Of a stretch of DNA of 64,000 nucleotides, positions 35,575 to 44,699 are shown piece by piece; the stretch's first letter is position 1; every line of letters begins with the position of its first letter. The translations under genes and the position numbers were made by a program. The DNA is taken from assembly GCA_030263615.1 (NCBI GenBank), contig SZPH01000004.1, forward strand, positions 1 to 64,000, written 5' to 3'. Below the pieces are notes generated by a model. That model saw nothing but the letters and a program-made list of their open reading frames with translations, searched no databases and was not told the DNA's origin. The stretch is from Villigracilis sp900696595 (GTDB lineage Bacteria; Chloroflexota; Anaerolineae; Anaerolineales; Villigracilaceae).

Positions 35575-36703
35575 GGCGTTTCGGTAAGCCGATGAGGAGG
35601 GCGAGGGGACCGAGGATGAGAATCCACATGGCGGAGGCGAGTCCGAAGCGGTCGGCGAGGATGCCGATCAGGAGCGGGAGGAGTTTCATCAGCGGGTCGG
35701 TGACGGCGCCGATTGCCATGACGCTGGCGCTTTGGCCGGGCAGGCTGGAGTATAACCGCCCTTGCAGGATGGGATACCAGCCGGTGTTGAACAGGTTGAC
35801 GAGGATGATGCAAACGATCTTTGGAATGAAGCCGGGGGCGAGCATGAAACCGGTGAAGGCGGCGGCGTTGAGGAGCGCTGTCCGGCGGAGGTATTGAAGC
35901 GTGTCTCGTTGTTTTTCCACATAGGGGATGAAGAGGAAGTCGGTGATGAGACCCATGACCAGCCAGACTGTGACCGCGATGCCCGCCTGCGCGGCTGTGA
36001 CTCCGGCAACATCCACGAAGTAGAGGGCGAGGAAACTGAACAGCACGTCGAGCATCAGGTCGGCGAATTCGAGCAGGAGAAGCCAGCGCCAGATTTCCTT
36101 TCGCTTGAGGGCGGCGAAGGCGGCTTTGAACCCGTCGAAGACTTCTTTGAAGGACGGGAAGGGAGTCTCTTTTTTATCGGCGGGGAGAAAGCGGATGGCG
36201 AGGAGCAGGCTCAGGGTCGAGAGGGAGGCGAGCAGGGCGTACGTCCCGCGCCAGCCCAAGCCGAGATGGACGAATAATCCAAGGAGAAGCGGGCCCGTCA
36301 CTACGCCGAGCGAACCGGCAAAGGTCCAGCGCGCCATGTTTTGTTCGTGGCGCGATTCGTCGGAGTCCATCAAATTTGCCTGTGAGAGGTTGACGAATGC
36401 GCCGGAGGAGGGGTTGAAAAGGATGAAGGAGGAAAGCAGAAGGATGAAGGAAAAACTGGCTGAGGCGAGGAGGAGCGAGACGGTGAATAATAGCCCGCCG
36501 GTGAGGATGAGCAGGCGGCGGCGCCACACGTCGCCGAGGATGCCGATGAAGGGTTCGATGAAGGCGGCGATGATTCCCGGCAGGGAGAGGGCAAGCCCGA
36601 TCTGCGAGTAGGTCAGTTGCAGGTCGTCGCGGATGAGGGGCCAGGCGGTTTCGCCGACGCCGAAGACGAGTTCGTCGAGGAATTCGATGAGGAGGTAGGG
36701 CAT
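35537..36703 (-). CDS. MFS transporter
   Basis: This 388-residue protein has 12 hydrophobic segments in two halves. The loop GDVWRRRLLILTGGL between segments 2 and 3 is the MFS signature, and ETAWPLIRDDLQLTYSQIGL is a typical first extracytoplasmic loop and helix 2 start. The last residues (RLQPETFNLKPST) come from the period-7 array. It lies ten bases upstream of hemW. The substrate is unknown; fosmidomycin-resistance-type exporters are similar in arrangement. Confidence 0.88.
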   Translation of the reverse strand: MPYLLIEFLDELVFGVGETAWPLIRDDLQLTYSQIGLALSLPGIIAAFIEPFIGILGDVWRRRLLILTGGLLFTVSLLLASASFSFILLLSSFILFNPSSGAFVNLSQANLMDSDESRHEQNMARWTFAGSLGVVTGPLLLGLFVHLGLGWRGTYALLASLSTLSLLLAIRFLPADKKETPFPSFKEVFDGFKAAFAALKRKEIWRWLLLLEFADLMLDVLFSFLALYFVDVAGVTAAQAGIAVTVWLVMGLITDFLFIPYVEKQRDTLQYLRRTALLNAAAFTGFMLAPGFIPKIVCIILVNLFNTGWYPILQGRLYSSLPGQSASVMAIGAVTDPLMKLLPLLIGILADRFGLASAMWILILGPLALLIGLPKRLQPETFNLKPST

Positions 36704-36858
36704 GGAGGGAATGGGAATGGGGAAGAAGAAGGAGCGGTTGTTTTGAATCGGCAGGAAGCGGGATTGTCAAATCACAATCGTTGCCCGGAGGGGATTATCC
36801 ATGACGATTTTGATTTGGACAAGGGATTGCTGTGAAAATTATTCACCGCTTCAAAAGA

Positions 36859-36886
36859 TTGACAGCCGGGCGAAAGCGGGTATAAC
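36859..36886 (+). promoter_or_regulatory. Promoter of speH
   Basis: TTGACA (36859-36864), a 16-base spacer and TATAAC (36881-36886). The predicted start is near 36893, giving a leader of about 109 bases. Confidence 0.65.
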
Positions 36887-36910
36887 TCGCCGCAACAGAG
36901 TCTACTCATG

Positions 36911-36961
36911 GACGGTTCCGTTTGTTACGCGGGGATACATCCCGCGGATCAACGGAAAGGT
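36911..36961 (+). promoter_or_regulatory. Structured leader of speH
   Basis: Nested stems: outer TTCCGTT (36916-36922) with AACGGAA (36951-36957), inner CGCGGG (36928-36933) with CCCGCG (36941-36946). A further GGTTCCCGGGTGGG follows. No known riboswitch was matched. Polyamine or SAM feedback is possible but not shown. Confidence 0.4.
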
Positions 36962-37001
36962 TCCCGGGTGGGTTCTTTACTTTTTAACGCCCGAGGTGTG
37001 A

Positions 37002-37385
37002 ATGAACGCTGCTTTGAAATTGGGAGAGCATTATATTTTCGACCTCTCCGACTGCGATCGCGAGATTCTGATGGACAGCGAACGGTCTTACGCGCTGTTT
37101 TCCAATGCTGTGCGCGAGAGCGGGTTGACCGTTGTGGACGAGGGTTTTTTTAAGTTCAGCCCGCACGGGTTTACCTGCTTTCTTTTGCTCGCGGAATCTC
37201 ACGCCAGCCTGCACGCCTGGCCCGAATATAATTACTGCGCGATTGACCTGTTCACCTGCGCCCTCGGCACGGATTTCATGCCCGTGTTGATGCGTCTCAA
37301 GGAAGCCTTCGGCGCGGACGATTTTGCCGTGCGTAAATTGGACCGCGAGGCTTCGATTGAGATGAAGATGGCGATTGCGGTATAA
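37002..37385 (+). CDS. speH: S-adenosylmethionine decarboxylase proenzyme
   Basis: This 127-residue proenzyme makes decarboxylated SAM, the aminopropyl donor for spermidine. The self-cleavage site is in LLAESHASLHAWPEYNYCAI: cleavage before Ser of ESH leaves the pyruvoyl group. The His and Cys of the family (HAWPE, DLFTCALG) are kept. Length fits the prokaryotic small type. It precedes speE by 137 bases filled with hairpins. No clear Shine-Dalgarno; CGAGGTG lies six bases upstream. Confidence 0.93.
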   Translation: MNAALKLGEHYIFDLSDCDREILMDSERSYALFSNAVRESGLTVVDEGFFKFSPHGFTCFLLLAESHASLHAWPEYNYCAIDLFTCALGTDFMPVLMRLKEAFGADDFAVRKLDREASIEMKMAIAV

Positions 37386-37399
37386 CTAATCTCAGGCGA

Positions 37400-37510
37400 C
37401 CGACGGCAGACCGCCGACCACAGACCATGGATTGCGGTCTGCCGTCGGCGGTCTACAAATTGTAGGTCAGGCTTACAGCCTGACTGTCACGTTGAAAACG
37501 TGACCTACAA
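37400..37510. repeat. Two hairpin repeats between speH and speE
   Basis: First, 15-bp arms CCGACGGCAGACCGC (37400) and GCGGTCTGCCGTCGG (37434) are perfect. Second, a three-way junction at 37460-37510: outer TTGTAGGTCA/TGACCTACAA, inner GTCAGGCT/AGCCTGAC and GTCACGTT/AACGTGAC. Both look like dispersed palindromic units that could lower readthrough into speE. Confidence 0.65.
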
Positions 37511-37522
37511 GTCAGGAGATCA

Positions 37523-38353
37523 ATGAGCATCTGGTTCACGGAAGAATTGCATCCATATTATCGCAAGGGCATTCGCGTCAAAAAAATCCTTGCGGATGAG
37601 CAAACGCAGTACCAGCGTTTGCAATTTGTCGAGACTGAATTCTTCGGCAATGCGATGATCCTCGACGGCATCATCCAACTCACCGAGCGCGACAACATGG
37701 GCTATCACGAGATGATCGTCCACGCGCCCATGCTGGCGGTGGGCAGGCCGAAGCGCGTGTTGATCGTCGGCGGCGGGGATGGCGGCTCGCTGAGACAGGT
37801 TCTGCGATACGAATCGGTGGAAGAGGCCGTCGTCTGCGAACTGGATCAGCGCGTGGTGGATTTATCCCGCGAATTTTTCGCCGCCTCTTTCGGGGACCCG
37901 TGGGCTGATCCACGCTCCAAACTTCTCGTCCGGGACGCCTTTGGCTACCTCGAAGAGAACCCGGGACAATTCGACGTGATCATCTCGGACACGACCGATC
38001 CCATCGGCATGGCGGAGCGGTTGTTCTCGGACGAGTTTCAAAAATTGGTCGTTCGGGCCCTCGTCCCCGGCGGCGCGGCGGCAACCCAGTGCGAACAACC
38101 GTACTTCGATACGGCGCTGATTAAAACGATCTATCAATCCGCGCAACGGTTGACGAAGAATCCCGCGTATTACTACGCCAACATCCCCACCTACCCCGGC
38201 GGCGGGATCGGCTTCATGTACCTCTCCGATACGCCCTGGGAGAATGGTTTGAAGACGCCCTATCCGCCCGGCGAGAATCAATACATCAACCCTGAAATTC
38301 ACAAGGCGGCGTTTGCATTGCCGGAATTTTTCAGGCGGGAGTTGTACGGGTAA
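37523..38353 (+). CDS. speE: Spermidine synthase
   Basis: This 276-residue aminopropyltransferase has the family start (WFTEELHPYYRKGIRVKKIL), the decarboxy-SAM site RVLIVGGGDGGSLRQVLRY, catalytic-loop DVIISDTTDPIGMAERLFS and the gate sequence QCEQPYFDTALI. AGGAG precedes the ATG. Together with speH it turns putrescine into spermidine. Confidence 0.95.
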   Translation: MSIWFTEELHPYYRKGIRVKKILADEQTQYQRLQFVETEFFGNAMILDGIIQLTERDNMGYHEMIVHAPMLAVGRPKRVLIVGGGDGGSLRQVLRYESVEEAVVCELDQRVVDLSREFFAASFGDPWADPRSKLLVRDAFGYLEENPGQFDVIISDTTDPIGMAERLFSDEFQKLVVRALVPGGAAATQCEQPYFDTALIKTIYQSAQRLTKNPAYYYANIPTYPGGGIGFMYLSDTPWENGLKTPYPPGENQYINPEIHKAAFALPEFFRRELYG

Positions 38354-38440
38354 TTTATCCATGATAGGTCGCCCTGAGCCGAAGCCCTGAACAAAGGGAA
38401 GGACTGGCGAAGGGTCTGATATGAAAAAATACCCGTCGCA

Positions 38441-38538
38441 GACCTGACAGGTTTCATCGTGTCGTGAGTCGATTCGGGTTCTGTGAATCGCAATCGCGCT
38501 GGTTGATTAAGGTTCTGCGGAAACCTGTCAGGTCTTTT
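38441..38538. repeat. Inverted-repeat element with AAACCTGTCAGGTC ends
   Basis: Perfect 14-bp ends GACCTGACAGGTTT (38441-38454) and AAACCTGTCAGGTC (38521-38534) flank a 66-base core; five T follow. The same core palindrome sits inside the gene at 18708-20813. The rest of this 330-base gap (38354-38683) holds other dispersed-type repeats (CCTGAGCCGAAG, CTTCGCTCAGAATGACA) and no gene. Confidence 0.6.
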
Positions 38539-38710
38539 TCAGGCGCTTTGGGGTGAAATCCTCATGAATACTCTGAGATAGCCGCAGAGTTTCTTCGCTT
38601 CGCTCAGAATGACATTGTAGAAGGACGGGGGAATTTGTCACGGTACGGGAATTTTATTTCTTCATCGAAGCGCTATAGTAAACATGGGCGGGGAGATTCT
38701 GCCCCGTCGT

Positions 38711-41700
38711 ATGACCATGAGCGCGCAAATGTTTTCCATCCGTAGGAAGAATATCAGGTTGACCGTTTTGACCGCCGCTGTGATCGTTGCGTTGTGCCTG
38801 CCCGCGCAGACGGCGGGATCCGCGCGTCAGGCGGCGTTTGGTCAGATCAGTTTTGTGGCGAACATCGAAACGGCGGGCGTGACGGTGACGGGCGCGGGCC
38901 TGCCCGCATCCGCGCAGTTGGCGTACCGCGCGGCGGGAGAGTCGAACTGGCGCGCCGCGCATAACCTTGTCCGCATTAAAGACGGGCGGTTGATTGGGAG
39001 TTTGTTCAACCTCGCGCCGTCCACCGCGTACGAAGCGAAGGTTTCTTATTCAGGCGGGGAGATTGTCGGTTCGTTCACCACCCAGGCGGATGAACTGACG
39101 TTCGCGCCGACGAATGTGATTTACGTCAACGACGACGCGCCCGCGGGCGGCGACGGTTCATTTGCCGCGCCGTTTCAGACGATTCAAGAAGGCGTCAACC
39201 GCGCAACGCCGGGGACTCAGGTTTTGGTGGCGGACGGGGTTTACAGGGAGTCGGTCACATTCCCGGCGAGTGGAATGCCCGGGGCGTGGATTCAGGTCAA
39301 GGCGGAGGGCGGAGGCGCGATCCTCGACGGGTCGGAGATCCCCGCGTCAGAATCCTGGTCGCCGCACGAGTCGCGTTCCGGCGTTTGGGTCATGCGGCTT
39401 AATTATTGGATCAAGTATCTGGCGCGCGACGGCAAGCGCATGTATCAATACGATTATCTGGATCATTTGCTCGAGGGGCGCGGGCATGACAACGCGCCGA
39501 TGAGCGAGGGTTGGTATTACGACCCGAACACGGGCAGGTTATATGTCCGCGCGCTGCGCGAGCCGCAAAAATATACATGGAACATTCCCGCCTTCAACCG
39601 CGCGTTTTATGCGGACGGGCGCGACTGGCTCTGGATCGAAGGCTTCGAGATGCGCTACTATGGCACGGGCTACGGATGCGGCGCGTGCTTGAAGGATGCC
39701 TCGCATATTGTTGTGCGAAAGAATCGCATTCACAACATGCAGAACCCGGTCTTCCTGGAATGGTCGGGCGCGGAGGGGCGCGGGGACGATACGCGCATTG
39801 AATACAACGAGATGTACGACGTGTTGGACAGCGCCTGGTCGTGGAACGCGCAAAAAGGGACTTCGATGGAATCCATCGCCATTGTTTTGCGCGGACATAA
39901 CGGCGCGATCGTGCGCGGCAATACCATTCATCATTATTTCAACGGAATTTATACCAGTTCGTCCGCCGCGCTCGACAACCCGGGCGTGATGTTCGACGCG
40001 GATATTTACAACAACCGCATCTATGCCATCGGCGACGACGCGTTTGAACCCGAAGGGACGTGCGTCAATCATCGCTTCCGAAACAATACGATTGATTCAA
40101 CATTGGTCGGCATCTCGCTCGCGCCGATCACAATGGGACCGGTCTGGGTCTTGCGCAACACCTTTTCCAACTTCACGGGGCGCAGCGTCAAATGGGACCG
40201 CGCTTCGGACGGCTGGGTTTTCATGTATCACAATACCAGTTGGACGAATTTCAACGCGCCCAATTCGCTGGAGTTCATCAGCGCGGCGCGAAATTCGATT
40301 TTACGCAATAACATTTTTCAAGGCGGGGTTTATTCGGTGGAGGCGCGCAACCCCGGCGCGTCCGGTCATGATTGGAATTACGATAACTGGAATACCGGCT
40401 CCGGCTCGCGCTTCAAATGGGAGGGCGTGGAGTATGCGAACATCGGCCAGTTCTGCCGCGCTTCGGGTTTGGAATGCAACGGGCGCGAATCCGCGCCGGG
40501 GCTGGCAAACCCGGCGGGCGGCGATTTTTCGTTACTGCCCACAAGCGCAAACATTGATCGCGGACTGTTCATCCCCGGCGTAAACGACGGTTTTTATGGC
40601 GCGGCTCCCGATGTGGGCGCAATTGAATCGTTCATCGTTACAACGCCTTCGGTTTCATCCATCGCCCGCGCGGATGTCAACCCGACCGGCGCGTCCATCG
40701 TCAATTTCAACGTCGCCTTCTCGAAGGCGGTCAGCGGCGTGGATGTTGCGGACTTCGCGCTTGCGGTTGATCCATCCATCACGGGCGCGTCTGTTTTGAG
40801 CGTAACGCCGATCAACGAATCGAACTATGTCGTCGGCGTGAACACGGGCGCGGGGAATGGAACCCTGCGCCTCGACCTGTTGGACGACGACTCGATCCGC
40901 GACGCAAACGGGACTCCGCTGGGGGGAATCGGCGCGGGCAACGGCGGATTCAATGCGGGCGAATCATATTCGATTGACAAGTCCCTGCCGTTTGCAAGCG
41001 CTATCGTTCGCGCGGATGCGTCCCCGACGAACGCCAACCTCGTTCATTTCACGGTCAATTTTACGGAGAACGTCGCAGGCGTGGACGCGGGCGATTTTGT
41101 TCTGACCCCGTCCGGTTCGATTTCCAATTATTCGATTACCGAAATTTTGGGATCGGGCAACTCGTACACAGTGACCGTCAACACCGGCGCGGGCGATGGA
41201 ACCCTGCGCCTCGACCTCGCCGATAACGATTCGATTCTCGACGAAACTTCCCTGCCTTTGGGCGGAGTCGGCGCGGGCAATGGGAATTATTCCTCCGGCG
41301 AGTTTTATACGATCAATAAAGCGGCTCCTGGCGCGACCTCGATCCTGCGCCTCGACCCAAGCCCCACCGCCGCCGGAAGCGTTCGCTTCACGGTGAACTT
41401 CTCAGAATCCGTGACCGGCGTGGACGCGGCTGATTTCGCGCTGTCAACTTCGGGCGTGAACGAGGCGGGGGTTGTATCCGTAAGCGGCTCCGGGACGACG
41501 TACACCGTCACAATCGGCACGGGCAATGGCAACGGCTCCATCCGCCTCGACCTGCTCGATAACGATAGTATTCTCGACGCGGGCGGGCTGTCTTTGGGCG
41601 GCGCAGAGGACGCGAGCTATTACAACGGCGAGTCTTATGCGATTGACCGCGCGACTCCGTTGATTCAAACCGCCACATTCTATTCGGAAGGCGCCCACGA

Positions 41701-42247
41701 CGGCTGGATTTTGGAATCGAAGGAAACCAGCAACAAAGGCGGGACGATGAACGCGGGCGCCGTCGTGTTGCGCGTGGGCGATAACGCGCAGGACAACCAG
41801 TACCGTTCGATCCTGCACTTCAATACGACCTCACTGCCGGATAACGCTGTGATCACGCAGGCGATATTGACACTGCAATTGGAAACAACCGTCGGGACGA
41901 ATCCGTTCAAGACGCATCGGTATATCTGGGTGGACATCCGCCAGGGCGCGTTCGGCAGTTTCGGTCCGTTGCGGATCGGCGCGTTACAGGCGTCCGATTT
42001 CCAGGCTGCGGCTTCGCTTTACACGGCGGGGACGATGCTCGATAACCCGGTCGGCGGCTGGTATTGGACGACCCTCGACGCAAAGGCTTTGCCCTTCGTC
42101 AACCTGAAAGGCGCGACCCAATTCCGCCTCGGCTTTTTGCTCGATGACGACGACGACCGCAAGGAAGATTATTTGTCGTTCTTCAGCGGTAATTATGGCG
42201 TGACGACTGCGCGCCCGGGGTTGACAATCAAGTATTACACGCCGTGA
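38711..42247 (+). CDS. Large secreted parallel beta-helix protein with DNRLRE-like C-terminus
   Basis: This 1178-residue exported protein has a signal peptide (IRLTVLTAAVIVALCLPAQT), a small beta domain (about 40-125), a right-handed beta-helix of pectate-lyase type (about 130-620; VIYVNDDAPAGGDGSFAAPF), three Ig-like repeats of about 110 residues each ending VNTGAGNGTLRLDLLDDDSI or close variants, and a C-terminal DNRLRE-type adhesive domain (YRSILHFNTTSLP). It probably binds or degrades polysaccharide. ATG 38711 or 38717 is favoured over 38684, which lies too close to a TATAGT at 38674. No anchor was seen. Confidence 0.82.
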   Translation: MTMSAQMFSIRRKNIRLTVLTAAVIVALCLPAQTAGSARQAAFGQISFVANIETAGVTVTGAGLPASAQLAYRAAGESNWRAAHNLVRIKDGRLIGSLFNLAPSTAYEAKVSYSGGEIVGSFTTQADELTFAPTNVIYVNDDAPAGGDGSFAAPFQTIQEGVNRATPGTQVLVADGVYRESVTFPASGMPGAWIQVKAEGGGAILDGSEIPASESWSPHESRSGVWVMRLNYWIKYLARDGKRMYQYDYLDHLLEGRGHDNAPMSEGWYYDPNTGRLYVRALREPQKYTWNIPAFNRAFYADGRDWLWIEGFEMRYYGTGYGCGACLKDASHIVVRKNRIHNMQNPVFLEWSGAEGRGDDTRIEYNEMYDVLDSAWSWNAQKGTSMESIAIVLRGHNGAIVRGNTIHHYFNGIYTSSSAALDNPGVMFDADIYNNRIYAIGDDAFEPEGTCVNHRFRNNTIDSTLVGISLAPITMGPVWVLRNTFSNFTGRSVKWDRASDGWVFMYHNTSWTNFNAPNSLEFISAARNSILRNNIFQGGVYSVEARNPGASGHDWNYDNWNTGSGSRFKWEGVEYANIGQFCRASGLECNGRESAPGLANPAGGDFSLLPTSANIDRGLFIPGVNDGFYGAAPDVGAIESFIVTTPSVSSIARADVNPTGASIVNFNVAFSKAVSGVDVADFALAVDPSITGASVLSVTPINESNYVVGVNTGAGNGTLRLDLLDDDSIRDANGTPLGGIGAGNGGFNAGESYSIDKSLPFASAIVRADASPTNANLVHFTVNFTENVAGVDAGDFVLTPSGSISNYSITEILGSGNSYTVTVNTGAGDGTLRLDLADNDSILDETSLPLGGVGAGNGNYSSGEFYTINKAAPGATSILRLDPSPTAAGSVRFTVNFSESVTGVDAADFALSTSGVNEAGVVSVSGSGTTYTVTIGTGNGNGSIRLDLLDNDSILDAGGLSLGGAEDASYYNGESYAIDRATPLIQTATFYSEGAHDGWILESKETSNKGGTMNAGAVVLRVGDNAQDNQYRSILHFNTTSLPDNAVITQAILTLQLETTVGTNPFKTHRYIWVDIRQGAFGSFGPLRIGALQASDFQAAASLYTAGTMLDNPVGGWYWTTLDAKALPFVNLKGATQFRLGFLLDDDDDRKEDYLSFFSGNYGVTTARPGLTIKYYTP

Positions 42248-42256
42248 AGTGAAGAA

Positions 42257-43006
42257 TCAATATCTCCCCGCCGCCTGCATCATTTGAAAACTCTGGAAGG
42301 CGAGCAGACCGAACAGGAGCGCCATGTAAACGCTGTTGAGGAAGATCAAACCGAAGACGGCGAGCGTCCCGCCGGTGATGACGGAGATCCACAGCGAGGC
42401 GCGCAGTCCGTTCCACGGGTCGCGTTGGATGAGGAAGTAGCGGGAGACGTGTCCGCCGTCGAGCGGATAGACGGGCAGCAGGTTGATGATTCCCCAGAAG
42501 ATATTGACCCACAAGAACGTGACGAAGATGTCGGTCAGGATGCCGTTGAAGGCGGGGATGAAAACGATCGGGAAGGGGATGACTCCGAGGATGGTGGTCA
42601 GGACGATCTCTCCGCCGAGGGCTACGCCTACAGCGAGGACAAGGATTGCGAGGGCGAACCCGGCGAACGGTCCCGCCAAAGAGACGAAGATGTGCTGGTT
42701 CGGGGTCAGCCCCACGCTGGCGTATCCGCTCCCCCAGGATATAGACTCCGGCACGGTCAAGCCGCCGGTCATGTGCAGGATGATGTGCGAGGGCTGTCCG
42801 TACTTGCGAAAGGCGAAGGCGTGACCCAACTCATGCGCGAGGATGGAGATGAAAATAACGCCCACCCAGACGAGGATCATGAGCGGGTTCCGCGAACTGC
42901 CGCCGAGCAACAGGGCGATCAACCAGAACAAAGGATGCACGCGCACGGGAAATCCGAAAAGGACGAAGCGCAGGTCGAAGCGGGACGAGGGGGCGGCTTG
43001 AAACAT
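42257..43006 (-). CDS. Membrane site-2 metalloprotease (M50 family)
   Basis: This 249-residue intramembrane zinc protease has about six hydrophobic segments, the HExxH motif in ISILAHELGHAFAF, and the third zinc ligand in LLPVYPLDGGHVSR. With no PDZ or CBS domain it resembles the compact SpoIVFB/Rip group. ATG 43006 is the family start; an open frame continuing to 43444 is chance. A TATACT ends eight bases before it. DUF309 lies just upstream. Confidence 0.9.
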   Translation of the reverse strand: MFQAAPSSRFDLRFVLFGFPVRVHPLFWLIALLLGGSSRNPLMILVWVGVIFISILAHELGHAFAFRKYGQPSHIILHMTGGLTVPESISWGSGYASVGLTPNQHIFVSLAGPFAGFALAILVLAVGVALGGEIVLTTILGVIPFPIVFIPAFNGILTDIFVTFLWVNIFWGIINLLPVYPLDGGHVSRYFLIQRDPWNGLRASLWISVITGGTLAVFGLIFLNSVYMALLFGLLAFQSFQMMQAAGRY

Positions 43007-43014
43007 ATTCTGCG

Positions 43015-43020
43015 AGTATA
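43015..43020 (-). promoter_or_regulatory. -10 box of the M50 gene (probably leaderless)
   Basis: TATACT on the minus strand, eight bases before the ATG at 43006, reaching the 3' end of the DUF309 gap. Confidence 0.45.
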
Positions 43021-43428
43021 TCACGCGAAAAAACCGGGGCGCAGTAAAATCGGTTTGAATAACGAAGCGTCGAACCGTCCGATCCCGTCTTTTCCCAGGC
43101 GAACAACCTCCCGCATCGCGGCGTCCGCGTCCTCCCTGAGTCGTCGGACATGGATTCCCCGGCAAACATCGCCCCAGCCTTCCATCCACTTCAAACTGCG
43201 CCCATAGACCTTGACCGCCCCGTCGTAATTTCCGCGCGCGATGTGCAGGTAGGTCACAGCGATTTGTAAAATCCCCCGGTACAGGTCGCGGATCGCGCCG
43301 GATTCCTCGTTCCAGGCAATTTCCAATTCTTCGTGCGCCTCGAAGAAGCGCCTTTGGTTGAATAACCGAATCCCTTCGGCAGCGTTGGGGTGAAGATCGC
43401 CGGAACAATCTTGCGGAGATCGCATCAT
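43021..43428 (-). CDS. DUF309 domain protein
   Basis: This 135-residue protein matches DUF309: LHPNAAEGIRLFNQRRFFEAHEELEIAW, then YRGILQIAVTYLHIARGNYDGAV. The function is unknown; the conserved HEELE and RGILQ-A helices suggest a small helical enzyme or binding protein. Two ATG codons (43428 and 43425) are possible. TATACT ends six bases before the first, so the mRNA is probably leaderless. Confidence 0.85.
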   Translation of the reverse strand: MMRSPQDCSGDLHPNAAEGIRLFNQRRFFEAHEELEIAWNEESGAIRDLYRGILQIAVTYLHIARGNYDGAVKVYGRSLKWMEGWGDVCRGIHVRRLREDADAAMREVVRLGKDGIGRFDASLFKPILLRPGFFA

Positions 43429-43434
43429 GATGGC

Positions 43435-43440
43435 AGTATA
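43435..43440 (-). promoter_or_regulatory. -10 box of the DUF309 gene (probably leaderless)
   Basis: TATACT on the minus strand, six bases before the ATG at 43428. Confidence 0.5.
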
Positions 43441-43505
43441 ACATTCCGCAGGCTCAAAGGCGTTTAGGTTTTTTTATGAATGGTACAATTTTTGACGGAG
43501 GAAAA

Positions 43506-43994
43506 ATGATTCGCGCCGCTCTCGTTGCCAGCATCTTCGTCTCGACCGCTTCTCTCGCAAGAGGATACTGGATTGCTGGCTATCACGATGCCGCGCGCGC
43601 GATCGTCGTCTGCGGCGTCGTCTGGTTCGTCTCTCACTGGCGCAAATGGCGATGGTTTCCGGCGCCTGCGATATTGTGTTGCCTTTTGCTCGCTGCGTTC
43701 GGCGTCTGGTTCGGTTTCCACTACGGCTGGATGTTCAGCGGCGCGGCATTTGCGCTCATCGCCTACGATCTGGGCGAGTTTCAATCACAGATCAAGGCGT
43801 TGCCCATTCGCGAGGACATTCCCGGACGCGCGCGACGGCGGATTTTACGAATCAGCGTTTCGACAGGTTTGGGGCTTGCTCTTGCCACGCTATTAATGTT
43901 GTACAGAGGTCAATTTACGCGCGATTGGGGCTTGTTTCTTATTGTTGTCGCCCTGATCGTTTGCGCTCAGATATTTGCGTGGTTAAAAAGGTGA
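43506..43994 (+). CDS. Four-TM membrane protein of unknown function
   Basis: This 162-residue protein has four or five hydrophobic segments and a basic loop (LPIREDIPGRARRRILRIS) in the middle. ATG 43506 has GGAGG at the right spacing; upstream ATG 43476 has none. No family was recognised. It is convergent with the P-loop protein at 44012. Confidence 0.7.
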   Translation: MIRAALVASIFVSTASLARGYWIAGYHDAARAIVVCGVVWFVSHWRKWRWFPAPAILCCLLLAAFGVWFGFHYGWMFSGAAFALIAYDLGEFQSQIKALPIREDIPGRARRRILRISVSTGLGLALATLLMLYRGQFTRDWGLFLIVVALIVCAQIFAWLKR

Positions 43995-44011
43995 CGGGCG
44001 CGGTCGCCCGA

Positions 44012-44560
44012 TTATTGCGCCATGCTTTTCAGCCACCGCTCCAACTCGCGCGGAGATTTGAAATGGAATACCTTCAAGCGCTCGTACCCCGGCGGGGATA
44101 GCAACACAGGAAACTCGCGCTTCCTTGCCCAATAGGTTTTGAACAGCCAGTAGATCAGGGAATCGCGCGACCAGAAGCGAAGGAAGCGGCCAAGTGTTTC
44201 GCGGTTGCCGTTCCACAATTCCTCCTGACATACAGAACGACGGATTGTGCGCGCAAGCAAACGCCAAAAAACGATGGGCAGGGGGTAATCGAGCCAGATG
44301 ACGACTTCGGCTTTCGTCCAGATAAGATGGCGCGCTTTGCTATAATTTCCGGCGACCACCCATCCCGGCGACTGAATGGCCGCTTCGACGCGCGCCAGGA
44401 ACATGTCCGTTTCCGCCTCCTTCCAGTCTGGCTCCCAGTGTAGCGCGTCCAGTTCGATGAAGTCGAGGCGAAGTTTGTTTGCAATGCGCATTGCCAGCGT
44501 GGATTTTCCCGACCCGGTCGCGCCGATGATGACAATGCGTTTATAGGGAAAGACGCCCAT
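44012..44560 (-). CDS. P-loop kinase-like protein (FlaR / topology-modulation family)
   Basis: This 182-residue protein has Walker A IIGATGSGKSTLA, then RLDFIELDALHWEPDWKEAE, GWVVAGNYSK and EVVIWLDYPLPIVFWRLLAR, the pattern of adenylate-kinase-like DNA topology modulation/FlaR proteins, which may phosphorylate a small molecule. A TATAAT ends eight bases before the ATG, implying a leaderless mRNA. Confidence 0.85.
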   Translation of the reverse strand: MGVFPYKRIVIIGATGSGKSTLAMRIANKLRLDFIELDALHWEPDWKEAETDMFLARVEAAIQSPGWVVAGNYSKARHLIWTKAEVVIWLDYPLPIVFWRLLARTIRRSVCQEELWNGNRETLGRFLRFWSRDSLIYWLFKTYWARKREFPVLLSPPGYERLKVFHFKSPRELERWLKSMAQ

Positions 44561-44568
44561 GGATGGGG

Positions 44569-44574
44569 ATTATA
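44569..44574 (-). promoter_or_regulatory. -10 box of the P-loop kinase-like gene (probably leaderless)
   Basis: TATAAT on the minus strand, eight bases before the ATG at 44560. Confidence 0.55.
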
Positions 44575-44618
44575 ATTTGCGCGGACGCGGTGTGGTAAAA
44601 CGTTACCCGTGATTCGGA

Positions 44619-44660
44619 ACATGTAACGCGTGCCTTGTAACGCGCAACTTGTAACTCGTA
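44619..44660. repeat. Period-7 array before the aminotransferase gene
   Basis: Heptamers ACATGTA, ACGCGTG, CCTTGTA, ACGCGCA, ACTTGTA, ACTCGTA. It lies between the divergent genes at 44560 and 44700. Confidence 0.6.
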
Positions 44661-44699
44661 ATCCGCGCCCCTCCATCTCCAACCACAAAAGGACTGCCC

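Noticed and set aside
36908..37153. Upstream open frame in the speH leader
   Set aside because: It overlaps speH in another frame, lacks a ribosome site and its sequence has no family; the region is better explained as a structured leader.
42257..43444. Long form of the M50 protease with 146 extra residues
   Set aside because: The extra part is Arg/Cys-rich and runs antisense-frame through the DUF309 gene; the family starts at 43006.
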